DNA from: Spirochaeta sp. UBA5339
GTDB lineage: Bacteria > Spirochaetota > Spirochaetia > DSM-2461
Direction: 5' to 3'
DNA length: 64,000 bases
Assembly (NCBI GenBank): GCA_002408085.1
Contig: DHQL01000009.1
Coordinates: 1-64,000, forward strand
The notes under the pieces were generated by a model. The model was not told the origin of the DNA and searched no databases. It saw only the letters and a program-made list of their open reading frames with translations. Both the position numbers and the translations under genes were made by a program. Position 1 is the stretch's first letter; each line of letters starts with the position of its first letter. This document shows positions 56,465-64,000 of the stretch, one piece after another.

Positions 56465-58350
56465 AATATTTAGATATTGAGTCTCTTGATACATATATAG
56501 AAGGTTCTGAACGGTACAGGAGCTTCCTGGCTGAGGCCCGCACCGATGCGGACCGGTATTTTTCATCATTTGATGACTCTCCCTCACGGATCTCCCGCTG
56601 GGCTCACCACTATTTCTGCAAGAAAGAGGGCGGACGTCTTATTTACAATCCCGAATCACCCGAGTCCCATGTGTGCAGTATCTGCGGAACCGAATACAGT
56701 TCGGATCTTCTGAACGGGGTCTGGTACACCATCTACCGGAACGAAGGTGCCGTCAATGCCTGGAAATCGGCCCTCATTTACAGGACCTCCAGGGAGAAAA
56801 AGTTTCTGGATTATCTGATCAGTTACGTCTCCTGGTATGATGAGCACTACCTTGATTTCCGCCTCCACAAGAAAGAGGGGGAGGAGTTCGATACCCTGGA
56901 AGAGGCCGGATGGGGCTGTTCCAGAATCATGCCCCAGTCACTGAATGAGTCCATCTTTATTATCCGGATAATCAATGCCCTGGAGATGGTCCGGGAGGAT
57001 CTTCCGGAAGGATTTATTGAGGGCCTGGAAAAGGGGCTTTTTGCCCATGTTTTTGAACTTTTCCGTCCTCAGGTCAATGAAATCCATAATATTCCCACAT
57101 GGCTGAACAGCGGAATTGCTGTTATGGGCCTTTTTACTGGTAATAAGGAGATGATTGACTTTGCTTTCAATGGGAAACTCGGCCTGAAGGCACAATTGGA
57201 GAAGGGTGTGACAGCAGATGGATTCTGGTATGAAGGATCCATTCACTATAACTTTTTCCTTCTTGAAGGTGTTGTCAATGCACTTCTCTTTGCTGAGCTC
57301 AAGGGATATTCCTTTCCCGAGGGAAAAGAGATCCTTGCAAAAATGCTGGAATCCGCCTATGGCTATGCTTTTGATAATCATCAGTTTCCCAACCCCAATG
57401 ACGGATGGCCGGATCTGAATCTGAAAACCTACTCCTACGTCTACTCAGGGGCAGTGAAGGTGCTGGGAGAGGAAAGCCGGGCCGCCCGCCTGCTGGGAGC
57501 CATACTGAATCAGAGAGGTGAGCGGGGTACTATTCCTCTCTCTAAACCCATTTACTTTGACAATGATGTCTCAATGGAAGAGCTTCTGTTTGCCCGTGAA
57601 ATACGTGACCGCTATCGTGATATTCCCGGTTCCGGTTCCAGTAATTTCCCCAGTTCCAACTGTTCCATTATCAAAAAGAACGGGATGAATCTTTTTATCA
57701 AGTACGGACATAACGGTCCCAGTCATGCTCATCCGGACAAGATGGAAATAGAGGTACTTTACAAGGATATCTGTCTGAGCAGGGACCTTTCCAACTCTGG
57801 ATACGGCAACCCTTTTTGCAATGAGTGGCACAGGGTAAGTGCCTCACATAATACCGTTGTTATTGGCGGTGAGAATCATACAGGACTGGGGACAGGTGAG
57901 ATTCTGGCATCCGAAGCCGACAGGCTGAAGGTGAGAGCTGATGAAGTGTATAAGGGAGTCACATATACCAGAGAAGTCAGGATTCTGGAATATGGATTTA
58001 CAGATGTTTTTGAGATTGAGCAGGATGAAGACAATGTCTGTGATTACTTCTTTCATGTGGAAGGCACTCTTAAATCACAGCTTGAGATGAAGAGTGCTGA
58101 AACTGGATTCAGCAGTAATGGATACCAGCACCTGAAGGATGTGAAAAAAGTCGAATACGGCTCTGAAAGCCTTACACTCCTCTGGGATGTAAAAGGAACC
58201 GTCTTCGGTTCAACAATTGATATGGAGAATAAGGAGCTTTTCATAATGAAAAGCCCTGATAATCCTGTGGTTAACTACAGAACGTCAATGATGCTCCGTC
58301 AGAGAGGGAAATCAGTAAATTTCAAACTGAGCTGGTCTGCCAATTCCTGA
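56461..58350 (+). CDS. heparinase II/III-family lyase (second copy)
   Basis: 629 residues starting with TTG 56461, which overlaps the previous stop. N-terminal CSICGTEY (~77) is the zinc-ribbon-like element common in this family. The toroid part has EIHNIPTWLNSGIAVMGLF (~207-225) and the C-terminal sandwich GPSHAHPDKMEIEVLY (~419-434) and SASHNTVVIGG (His residues). It has no signal peptide and should act in the cytoplasm. Low similarity to the first copy suggests a different linkage specificity. It is followed after 37 bases by KdgF. Confidence 0.88.
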   Translation: MKYLDIESLDTYIEGSERYRSFLAEARTDADRYFSSFDDSPSRISRWAHHYFCKKEGGRLIYNPESPESHVCSICGTEYSSDLLNGVWYTIYRNEGAVNAWKSALIYRTSREKKFLDYLISYVSWYDEHYLDFRLHKKEGEEFDTLEEAGWGCSRIMPQSLNESIFIIRIINALEMVREDLPEGFIEGLEKGLFAHVFELFRPQVNEIHNIPTWLNSGIAVMGLFTGNKEMIDFAFNGKLGLKAQLEKGVTADGFWYEGSIHYNFFLLEGVVNALLFAELKGYSFPEGKEILAKMLESAYGYAFDNHQFPNPNDGWPDLNLKTYSYVYSGAVKVLGEESRAARLLGAILNQRGERGTIPLSKPIYFDNDVSMEELLFAREIRDRYRDIPGSGSSNFPSSNCSIIKKNGMNLFIKYGHNGPSHAHPDKMEIEVLYKDICLSRDLSNSGYGNPFCNEWHRVSASHNTVVIGGENHTGLGTGEILASEADRLKVRADEVYKGVTYTREVRILEYGFTDVFEIEQDEDNVCDYFFHVEGTLKSQLEMKSAETGFSSNGYQHLKDVKKVEYGSESLTLLWDVKGTVFGSTIDMENKELFIMKSPDNPVVNYRTSMMLRQRGKSVNFKLSWSANS

Positions 58351-58387
58351 ATCTTGCAGACCTGTTCAGTTTTATATAGGAGAAAAT

Positions 58388-58723
58388 ATGGACATTACAA
58401 ACTACTTCATAGGTAATGAAATCCCCCTGGAAGACCTGGGCGGAGGTGTTAAGCGGAGAATTACCGCATACAACGATAATCTGATGTGTGTTGAAGTTCA
58501 CTTTGAAAAGGGCGCAATTGGAGCCCTCCACAGCCACCCCCACGAGCAGATTACCTACATCGTATCCGGTGAGTTCGAGTTCAATATCGGAGGAGAAAAG
58601 AGGGTCCTGAGGGCAGGAGATTCCACCTTTAAGCAGCCCGATATCGAACATGGTGCAGTGTGCCTGAAAGAGGGAATGCTGCTGGATATCTTCACTCCCT
58701 GCAGAGAGGATTTTCTTAAATAA
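58388..58723 (+). CDS. kdgF: KdgF-type cupin, uronate linearisation
   Basis: 111 residues, one cupin fold. LEDLGGGVKRRITAYNDNLM near 18, HFEKGAIGALHSHPHEQITY near 39-58 with the His/Glu metal ligands, and IFTPCREDFL at the C-terminus are characteristic of KdgF. KdgF converts 4,5-unsaturated monouronates (the products of pectate, alginate or glycosaminoglycan lyases) to the linear ketone form. Its presence directly after two heparinases and before a reductase fits an alginate/glycuronan pathway. Shine-Dalgarno AGGAGA. Confidence 0.92.
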   Translation: MDITNYFIGNEIPLEDLGGGVKRRITAYNDNLMCVEVHFEKGAIGALHSHPHEQITYIVSGEFEFNIGGEKRVLRAGDSTFKQPDIEHGAVCLKEGMLLDIFTPCREDFLK

Positions 58724-58745
58724 ATCACTTTAAAGAGGTAAGTAA

Positions 58746-59495
58746 ATGAGTAAAATTGCAATGATTACAGGCGGAACCGGTGGAATCGGTCTCAAGACCG
58801 CACTGGCCCTGGGAAAATCCGGATTTGATATCATCCTGAACGGCATTGATCAGACTCAGGCCGATGCAGCTGTAAAACAGCTGGAAGCCGAAAACATCAA
58901 GGTGGATTTCTTTCTCTATGATGTAACCAATGAAGAAGCGGTTCTGGGTGGATTCGAAAGGATCAAGGCAAAGTATGACAAGATCGATGTTCTTGTAAAC
59001 AATGCCGGAGGTCTTGGCGGAAGAAGCCGTTTTGAAGAGATGGAAACCTCCTTCTACAGAAAGGTGATGGCCCTCAACCTGGACAGCGTGTTCTTCAACA
59101 GCAGATCAGCAATTCCCCTTCTTAAAAAGTCTGACTATCCCTCCATCGTCAACTTTACATCCATTGCCGGATGGAATTCAGGGGGGCCCGGTGCCGGAGT
59201 TTACGGTACATCCAAGGCCGCTATTACAACTTTAACAAGAGCCCTTGCAAAGGATCTGGCTGAATACGGCATCAGGGTAAACGCTGTTTCCCCGGGTACA
59301 ATCGATACAGATTTCCATGCAGCCATCAAAAAGACCAACATTGATCTCTTCAACTCCTGGAAGGAGAACATTCTTCTAAAGAGACTGGGACAGCCCGAAG
59401 AGGTGGCCAATGTAATTGAGTTCCTTGTTAGTGAAAAGGCTTCCTTCCTGACCGGCGAGATCATTCAGATCAATGGAGGGCAGGATTTCCTTTAA
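58746..59495 (+). CDS. short-chain dehydrogenase, probable DEH reductase
   Basis: 249 residues. Classical SDR: cofactor motif TGGTGGIG (~8-15), NNAGG (~89-93), catalytic Ser in FTSIAGW, YGTSK (Tyr and Lys, ~157-161), and C-terminal LTGEIIQINGGQDF. By position after KdgF it probably reduces 4-deoxy-L-erythro-5-hexoseulose uronate (DEH) to 2-keto-3-deoxygluconate; KduD-type or generic SDR function is an alternative. Last gene of the operon; AAAGAGG precedes the ATG. The gap to the convergent LacI gene contains no visible terminator. Confidence 0.8.
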   Translation: MSKIAMITGGTGGIGLKTALALGKSGFDIILNGIDQTQADAAVKQLEAENIKVDFFLYDVTNEEAVLGGFERIKAKYDKIDVLVNNAGGLGGRSRFEEMETSFYRKVMALNLDSVFFNSRSAIPLLKKSDYPSIVNFTSIAGWNSGGPGAGVYGTSKAAITTLTRALAKDLAEYGIRVNAVSPGTIDTDFHAAIKKTNIDLFNSWKENILLKRLGQPEEVANVIEFLVSEKASFLTGEIIQINGGQDFL

Positions 59496-59534
59496 TTCCC
59501 GGTTCAAAGAGTAAAGCGCAGGGGAGGGTGCTGC

Positions 59535-60557
59535 TCAGGCGGTACCTTCCTTTCCGGTAGGAGGTGCACAGGATTTTCTTTCAATAAAGGTGCAGGGCAG
59601 AACAACTCTTTCCAGAATCCTTTCATCCGACTGTATCTGTCTGAGAAGAATTCTGGCCGATTCCCTGCCGATATCATAGGGGGACTGACGGATGACGGTC
59701 ACAGGAACCTTCATCAGTTCCACCAGGGGCAGCTCATGAAAGCTGATAACCGAATGATCCCGGGGGACTTCTTTTCCCGCCTTATCAAGGGCCAGAAGCA
59801 GCTCGACTGTGATGTCCTGCTGCATGGTAAAGAAGGCGGTGGGCGGATTCTCGCAGTTGATCAGGGTTTCCGGTGAATTCGGTCTGGCCCTGTCCCAGAT
59901 CTGAATCAGGTTTTTATCCACGGGGATGCCGTATTTTTCATGGGCTTCACAGTAGCCCAGATACCGGTCATAACGGGACCGGGCTCCGTCGTAGGGCTGG
60001 GTCAGGAAGGCAATGCGCCGGTGGCCCATTTTTATCAGGTATTCGGTTGCCTCAAAGGCGCCCTTTCTGTAATCCGAAAGGACGATGCTGGTTTCAAGGT
60101 CGTCGTATTCGATGTGGACCTGAACGATGGGGAAGCCATTCTGCTCTTCCTGTGAAATGAGGGCGTTGTTTTCTCCGGATGCGGCGATGATCAGCCCATC
60201 CACATGCATCTGTTTCAACTGGGCCAGGGATTTCCTCTCTTCATCGGGTTTGAAATCTGTATTCTCGATAAAGACGTTATACCCCTTCTGTTTGCAGTAA
60301 TCATCGATTCCCCTGATGACCTGACCTGTGAAGTAACCTGTTACAGCGGTAACAATTACACCGATAGTCTTTGTGTAGTCTGTCTTCAGGCTGCGGGCAA
60401 TGGGGTTGGGGATGTAGTTCAGCTGTTTTACGGCCTTTTCTATACGTGATTTTGTATCGTCGGACATATAGTTGAACCGGCCGTTCAGGTATTGGGAGAC
60501 GGTGCTTTTTGATACTCCCGCAGCCTCGGCTACATCAATCATTCTGATTTTTTTCAT
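59535..60557 (-). CDS. LacI-family transcription repressor
   Basis: 340 residues. The N-terminal helix-turn-helix and hinge (RMIDVAEAAGVSKSTVSQYL, then IARSLKTDYTKTIGVIV) are followed by the periplasmic-binding-protein-like effector domain (~60-335). It is divergent from the mannonate dehydratase gene by 161 bases. Two LacI-type operator palindromes are placed at that gene's transcription start, so it should repress the ManD/AKR/importer operon until an inducer appears. An 8-bp inverted repeat (60561-60568, 60586-60593) just upstream of its own start might serve autoregulation. Confidence 0.93.
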   Translation of the reverse strand: MKKIRMIDVAEAAGVSKSTVSQYLNGRFNYMSDDTKSRIEKAVKQLNYIPNPIARSLKTDYTKTIGVIVTAVTGYFTGQVIRGIDDYCKQKGYNVFIENTDFKPDEERKSLAQLKQMHVDGLIIAASGENNALISQEEQNGFPIVQVHIEYDDLETSIVLSDYRKGAFEATEYLIKMGHRRIAFLTQPYDGARSRYDRYLGYCEAHEKYGIPVDKNLIQIWDRARPNSPETLINCENPPTAFFTMQQDITVELLLALDKAGKEVPRDHSVISFHELPLVELMKVPVTVIRQSPYDIGRESARILLRQIQSDERILERVVLPCTFIERKSCAPPTGKEGTA

Positions 60558-60607
60558 AGATTTACTTTGTGTACATAAATTAAAAAAAGTAAAGGGAAAA
60601 TTTAAAT

Positions 60608-60636
60608 TTGACAGACTGGAGATAGGGTGCTAGAGT
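60608..60636 (+). promoter_or_regulatory. promoter of the ManD operon
   Basis: TTGACA (60608-60613), 17 bases, TAGAGT (60631-60636). Initiation would be near 60643, exactly where the first LacI operator starts. Confidence 0.75.
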
Positions 60637-60641
60637 CGTGA

Positions 60642-60653
60642 TAAACCGATTTA
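60642..60653 (+). promoter_or_regulatory. LacI operator 1
   Basis: TAAACCGATTTA, a near-perfect palindrome with the central CG of LacI/GalR sites, at the predicted transcription start. Confidence 0.75.
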
Positions 60654-60654
60654 G

Positions 60655-60666
60655 TAAACCGGTTTA
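60655..60666 (+). promoter_or_regulatory. LacI operator 2
   Basis: TAAACCGGTTTA, a perfect 12-base palindrome one base after operator 1; centres are 13 bases apart. Confidence 0.8.
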
Positions 60667-60718
60667 GTTCGCGGATTGAATTGCAAACTGTGAAATATTT
60701 GAAAGTGAAGGTGTCGTT

Positions 60719-61936
60719 TTGAAAATAACAGATGTACGAGTCATTGTTAGCAGCCCCGGCAGAAACTTCGTAACCCTGAAGATCCTTACGGATGAAGGGA
60801 TCTACGGACTGGGTGATGCCACGGTAAACGGTCGGGAGATGGCGGTTGCCGCCTATCTGGAGGAGCATGTCGCCCCCTGTCTGATCGGCCGTGATCCCCA
60901 TCAGATCGAAGATATCTGGCAGTATCTCTACAAGGGGGTCTACTGGAGAAAGGGGCCCATTACCATGGCCTCCATCGGTGCAGTGGATATGGCTCTCTGG
61001 GATATCAAGGGTAAGGCCGCAGGACTTCCTGTATACCAGCTGCTGGGCGGAAAGAGCCGTGAGGCAGTTACCCTGTACGGCCATGCCAACGGCAGCACCA
61101 TCGAAGATACCCTGGATAAAATGGGAGATCTTGTTAAACAGGGTTTCAAGGTGGTCCGCCTTCAGTCTGCCATTCCCGGACTTGACGGAACATATGGGGT
61201 CCTGGGAGATAAAAAGGACTATTTCGCTCTACAGAGTGACAGGCCTCTTCCCCCCGAGCTCCCCTGGTCCACGGTGAAATACATGAACATGATCGAAGAG
61301 CTCTTTGCAAAGGCCCGTGAACGCTTCGGTAATGAGATCGGCCTCTGTCATGATGTTCACAGCCGTCTGACCCCCATTGAGGCAGGCCGCCTGGGTAAGA
61401 TGCTGGAGAAGTACAACCTCCTTTTTATTGAGGATGCAGTGGCTGCAGAAAATCAGGAGAGCTACAAAATTATCCGCCAGCATACAACCGCTCCCATGGC
61501 CATCGGTGAGATCTACAACACAGTCTGGGACTGCAAGGATATGATTGAGAATCAGTGGATCGACTACATCAGAATGGCTGCCACCCATGCGGGAGGAATA
61601 ACTCCCATGAGACGGATTGCCGATTTCTCTGCCATGTATCATGTGCGCACGGCTCCCCACGGTGCTCCTGATCTCTCACCCATATGCTACGCTGCCCATA
61701 TGCACCTCAATCTCTGGGCACCCAATTTCGGAATTCAGGAGTTTGTCGGTTTTGGTACCGAAAAGTCCAATGAAGTTTTTAAATATGACCTTCAGCTTCG
61801 TGACGGTATGGTTTATGTCGGTGACGCACCCGGCCTGGGTGTGGATTTTGACGAAGATGCGGCAGCCCGTTACCCCTATAAGCGCTCCTATCTGCCTGTA
61901 AGCAGACTTGAAGACGGAACCCTCTGGAGCTGGTAG
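60719..61936 (+). CDS. D-mannonate dehydratase, enolase superfamily (ManD/RspA-like)
   Basis: 405 residues starting with TTG 60719 (GAAGGTG upstream). The metal and catalytic regions of the ManD family appear in order: VRLQSAIPG (~142), LCHDVHSRLTPIEAGR (~208), LLFIEDAVAAENQESY (~235), APMAIGEIYN (~258) and VRTAPHGAPDLSP (~308). The family dehydrates D-mannonate (some members D-gluconate) to 2-keto-3-deoxygluconate, which joins the alginate pathway at the same intermediate. The full length matches the family. First gene of a LacI-controlled operon. Confidence 0.92.
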   Translation: MKITDVRVIVSSPGRNFVTLKILTDEGIYGLGDATVNGREMAVAAYLEEHVAPCLIGRDPHQIEDIWQYLYKGVYWRKGPITMASIGAVDMALWDIKGKAAGLPVYQLLGGKSREAVTLYGHANGSTIEDTLDKMGDLVKQGFKVVRLQSAIPGLDGTYGVLGDKKDYFALQSDRPLPPELPWSTVKYMNMIEELFAKARERFGNEIGLCHDVHSRLTPIEAGRLGKMLEKYNLLFIEDAVAAENQESYKIIRQHTTAPMAIGEIYNTVWDCKDMIENQWIDYIRMAATHAGGITPMRRIADFSAMYHVRTAPHGAPDLSPICYAAHMHLNLWAPNFGIQEFVGFGTEKSNEVFKYDLQLRDGMVYVGDAPGLGVDFDEDAAARYPYKRSYLPVSRLEDGTLWSW

Positions 61937-61951
61937 GCAAAAGGAAGAGAA

Positions 61952-62932
61952 ATGAGAAAGAAATTTGGAAAAACAGATCTAATGACCAGCCCCATCGTCT
62001 ACGGATGCATGGGGGGAGCCGGAGCCTTCGGAGCCCAGGAGGAAAAGGATTCCATTGAGGCCCTCAGAGGAGCCTTTGATGCGGGTCTGAACTTTTTTGA
62101 TACAGCAGAGGCCTATGGCGCCGGATACTCGGAGCAGCTTCTGGCAAAGGCTTTGGGTGACAGGAGAAAGGATATTGTCATCTCTTCAAAGGTGAACAAG
62201 GAGCATCTGGGAGCCTCGGACATTATGGAAGCCTGTGAGAGAAGCCTCAAAAACCTTAAGACCGACTACATAGACATCTACCTTCTCCACTGGCCCAACA
62301 GGGAGGTTCCCCTGGCTGAGAGCATGGAAGCTGTGAAAAAACTTCAGGACCAGGGAAAGATCCGCTATTACGGCGTTTCAAACTTCGGAAAGCTTGATCT
62401 TCCAGAGGCCCTGGAGCTGGGTGATGTTGTCACCGACCAGCTTCCCTACCACCTGTTCCACAGGGCCATTGAGTTTGATGTACAGCCTGTGTGTGAAGAG
62501 AAGAATATTCCCATCATGTGCTACTCCTCCCTGATGCAGGGACTGCTGGCCGGGAAGTACCGCTCCCTGGCTGATTTTCCCGTAAACCGGGCCAGAACAA
62601 CCCTTTTCGACCATAAAAAATGGGGTGAGTGCGTTCATACAAAGGATGGAGCAGAAGAGGCCGGCCAGAAGGCACTGGATGAGATCTGGAAGATCACTGA
62701 AGAGAGCGGATATGCCATGGAAGAACTGGCGGTGGGCTGGCTGAAATCCCGCAGGGCCGTGGGAGGCGTCATTGTGGGAACCAGAAACGCCGAACAGAGC
62801 AGAGGCCTCAAGAAGCTGATGGATGTGGACCTGGACTCTTCCATCCTCGATGCCCTGACCAGAGCCACCGATGAGGTGAAGAACCGGCTCGGCAGTGATA
62901 TTGATATGTGGGGTAAGGGTAGAACCCGCTAA
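61952..62932 (+). CDS. aldo/keto reductase
   Basis: 326 residues forming a TIM barrel. Motifs: GLNFFDTAEAYGAGYSEQLL (~46-65) with the catalytic Asp and Tyr, ISSKVNKEHLG (Lys), LLHWPN (His, ~111) and GVIVGTRNAEQSRG for NADP binding. The substrate is unknown; its position after the mannonate dehydratase suggests a uronate- or aldose-derived carbonyl. It starts 15 bases after the previous stop (AAGGAAGAG ribosome site). Confidence 0.92.
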   Translation: MRKKFGKTDLMTSPIVYGCMGGAGAFGAQEEKDSIEALRGAFDAGLNFFDTAEAYGAGYSEQLLAKALGDRRKDIVISSKVNKEHLGASDIMEACERSLKNLKTDYIDIYLLHWPNREVPLAESMEAVKKLQDQGKIRYYGVSNFGKLDLPEALELGDVVTDQLPYHLFHRAIEFDVQPVCEEKNIPIMCYSSLMQGLLAGKYRSLADFPVNRARTTLFDHKKWGECVHTKDGAEEAGQKALDEIWKITEESGYAMEELAVGWLKSRRAVGGVIVGTRNAEQSRGLKKLMDVDLDSSILDALTRATDEVKNRLGSDIDMWGKGRTR

Positions 62933-62944
62933 AAGTGTAAATGG

Positions 62945-62962
62945 ACTGCCCGCCCGGGCAGT
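62945..62962 (+). other. hairpin before the sugar-binding protein gene
   Basis: ACTGCCC (62945-62951) / GGGCAGT (62956-62962) with a GCCC loop, 20 bases before the ATG at 62983. No T run. Confidence 0.65.
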
Positions 62963-62982
62963 TTCAAAATAGGAGGAATTTT

Positions 62983-64000
62983 ATGAAGAAAAATCGGATT
63001 TTAACCACCGCATTAATCGCAGCGGTACTGACCTTTACAACTGTTTTCAGTGTAAGTGCCAATGGACAGCAGGAGTCCGGTCCCAAACAGACTACTCTTT
63101 CATTTATTACATGGCGTGGTGATGACTCTCAGGCCTACGATATGATTATCGAGGCATTTGAAGAGGCCAACCCTGATATCAAGGTCAATGTGGAGTACTT
63201 TTCCGGTGGAACAACCTATGACGGAATCGTAACCACAAGAGGTATGGGGGGAGAGCTGGATATGTATGCGGCTCAGCCCGGCGGACAGCTTGCTGCCTAT
63301 GTACAGTCCAACTTTGCTCTGGATATCAGCGATCAGCCCTTTATCGACCGTGTTATGCCCGGAGCTAAGGCTGCCGCTACCTATGACGGAATCACCTATG
63401 GTGTTTCACAGTCTACAAGTACTATGTGTGTTTTCTATAACAAGGAGATTTTCAGAGAGTATAATCTGGAAGTTCCCTCCACCTGGGATGAGTTTATCGC
63501 CATCTGCGAAACTCTCAAGTCCAATGGTGTGACTCCCCTTGTTGCCGGTCTCTCCCAGCCCTATATCGCCCAGAATCACTATAAGATGATGGCCGGTCAC
63601 TGGATGCCCGAAGAGTCTCCCTCTCACTGGCAGGCAATCAACACCGGAGATATGACTCTGGCCGATGAACCCTTTGCCTCCATTATGAAGGATATCGAAA
63701 TGCTCTTTGACAAGGGCTACTATGTACGTGGTGTTGAAGGAGTTGATAAACACGGTGCCGCTTCTCTCTTTGCCCAGGGCCAGGCCGCCATGGATATCGA
63801 AGGAGCCTGGAGAACCAGTACCATTGCCGACATTGAAGGAGCTCCCGAATTCGGTATGTTCGGACTTCCCTACAAGGGCGATCCCGACAGAAAAATCCAT
63901 ATTGTACATCCCAACCAGGCACACCTGATCTTTCCCCAGTCCAAGAATATCGAGGCTGCCCTCAAGTTCTACGACCATATGATGACAAAGGAAATGCAGG
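62983..64000 (+). CDS. extracellular sugar-binding protein of an ABC importer, cut by the window end
   Basis: The visible 339 residues start at ATG 62983, six bases after a perfect AGGAGG. The signal peptide (ILTTALIAAVLTFTTVFSVSA) is followed by the family 1 binding-protein pattern: LSFITWRGDDSQAYDMIIEAF, GELDMYAAQPGGQLAAYVQ, YNKEIFREYNLEVPSTWDEF and GQAAMDIEGAWRTSTI. It binds a sugar or uronide in the periplasm and presumably precedes permease genes beyond the window. It belongs to the ManD operon, with the hairpin upstream possibly raising its expression. Confidence 0.93.
   Translation, partial: MKKNRILTTALIAAVLTFTTVFSVSANGQQESGPKQTTLSFITWRGDDSQAYDMIIEAFEEANPDIKVNVEYFSGGTTYDGIVTTRGMGGELDMYAAQPGGQLAAYVQSNFALDISDQPFIDRVMPGAKAAATYDGITYGVSQSTSTMCVFYNKEIFREYNLEVPSTWDEFIAICETLKSNGVTPLVAGLSQPYIAQNHYKMMAGHWMPEESPSHWQAINTGDMTLADEPFASIMKDIEMLFDKGYYVRGVEGVDKHGAASLFAQGQAAMDIEGAWRTSTIADIEGAPEFGMFGLPYKGDPDRKIHIVHPNQAHLIFPQSKNIEAALKFYDHMMTKEMQ

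Overview
The window looks like a chromosomal segment of a free-living, carbohydrate-degrading bacterium, most likely a spirochaete (Spirochaeta/Oceanispirochaeta-like). This is an inference from gene content: many TPR proteins, many lipoproteins, LplABC-type sugar importers, a tripartite tricarboxylate transporter, alginate/uronate enzymes and serine-switch (STAS/anti-sigma-like) regulators. No rRNA or marker gene settles the taxonomy. One tRNA-Met is present. There is no CRISPR array, prophage or replication origin. Every gap over about 100 bases was inspected and no gene-free stretch exceeds 300 bases.

Layout. 1-12.2 kb is GC-rich housekeeping DNA: the end of an N6-adenine methyltransferase, a SelB-like protein without its GTPase domain, a lipoprotein, a tightly coupled operon (TPR/restriction-endonuclease-like protein, phosphoesterase, ParB-like protein), two TPR envelope proteins, mutL and a frameshifted DUF4160/DUF2442 pair. 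12.2-26.2 kb holds a giant beta-rich outer-membrane protein, a voltage-sensor-like membrane protein without a potassium filter, an HD phosphohydrolase, a partner-switch/PilZ cluster, a 989-residue TPR protein and tRNA-Met. 26.2-29.9 kb is a secreted polysaccharide-lyase pair with a PL6 enzyme.

30-39.4 kb is visibly richer in A+T and looks acquired: a membrane AraC regulator, a DUF1566 lipoprotein, a 1.24-kb insertion sequence with 29-bp terminal inverted repeats, a redox operon (NapH-like membrane Fe-S protein, Tat-exported flavoprotein, ferredoxin, small secreted repeat protein) and a divergent two-component system. The intergenic region between the last two carries two mirrored OmpR-type direct-repeat operators. 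The insertion sequence supplies the stop codon of the NapH-like gene.

39.4-64 kb is a catabolic region in three regulons, each with recognisable operators: IclR-1 with a TctCBA transporter and an iron alcohol dehydrogenase; IclR-2 with a long operon for oligo-uronide uptake and breakdown (two heparinase-like lyases, LplABC-type transporter, its own ATPase, four small membrane proteins of unknown role, KdgF and a DEH-reductase-like dehydrogenase); and LacI with a mannonate dehydratase, an aldo-keto reductase and the start of another sugar importer. Together with the PL6 lyase this gives a coherent alginate/glycuronan programme: extracellular cleavage, uptake of oligomers, intracellular lysis to unsaturated monomers, KdgF linearisation and reduction towards KDG. 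KDG kinase and aldolase are not in the window.
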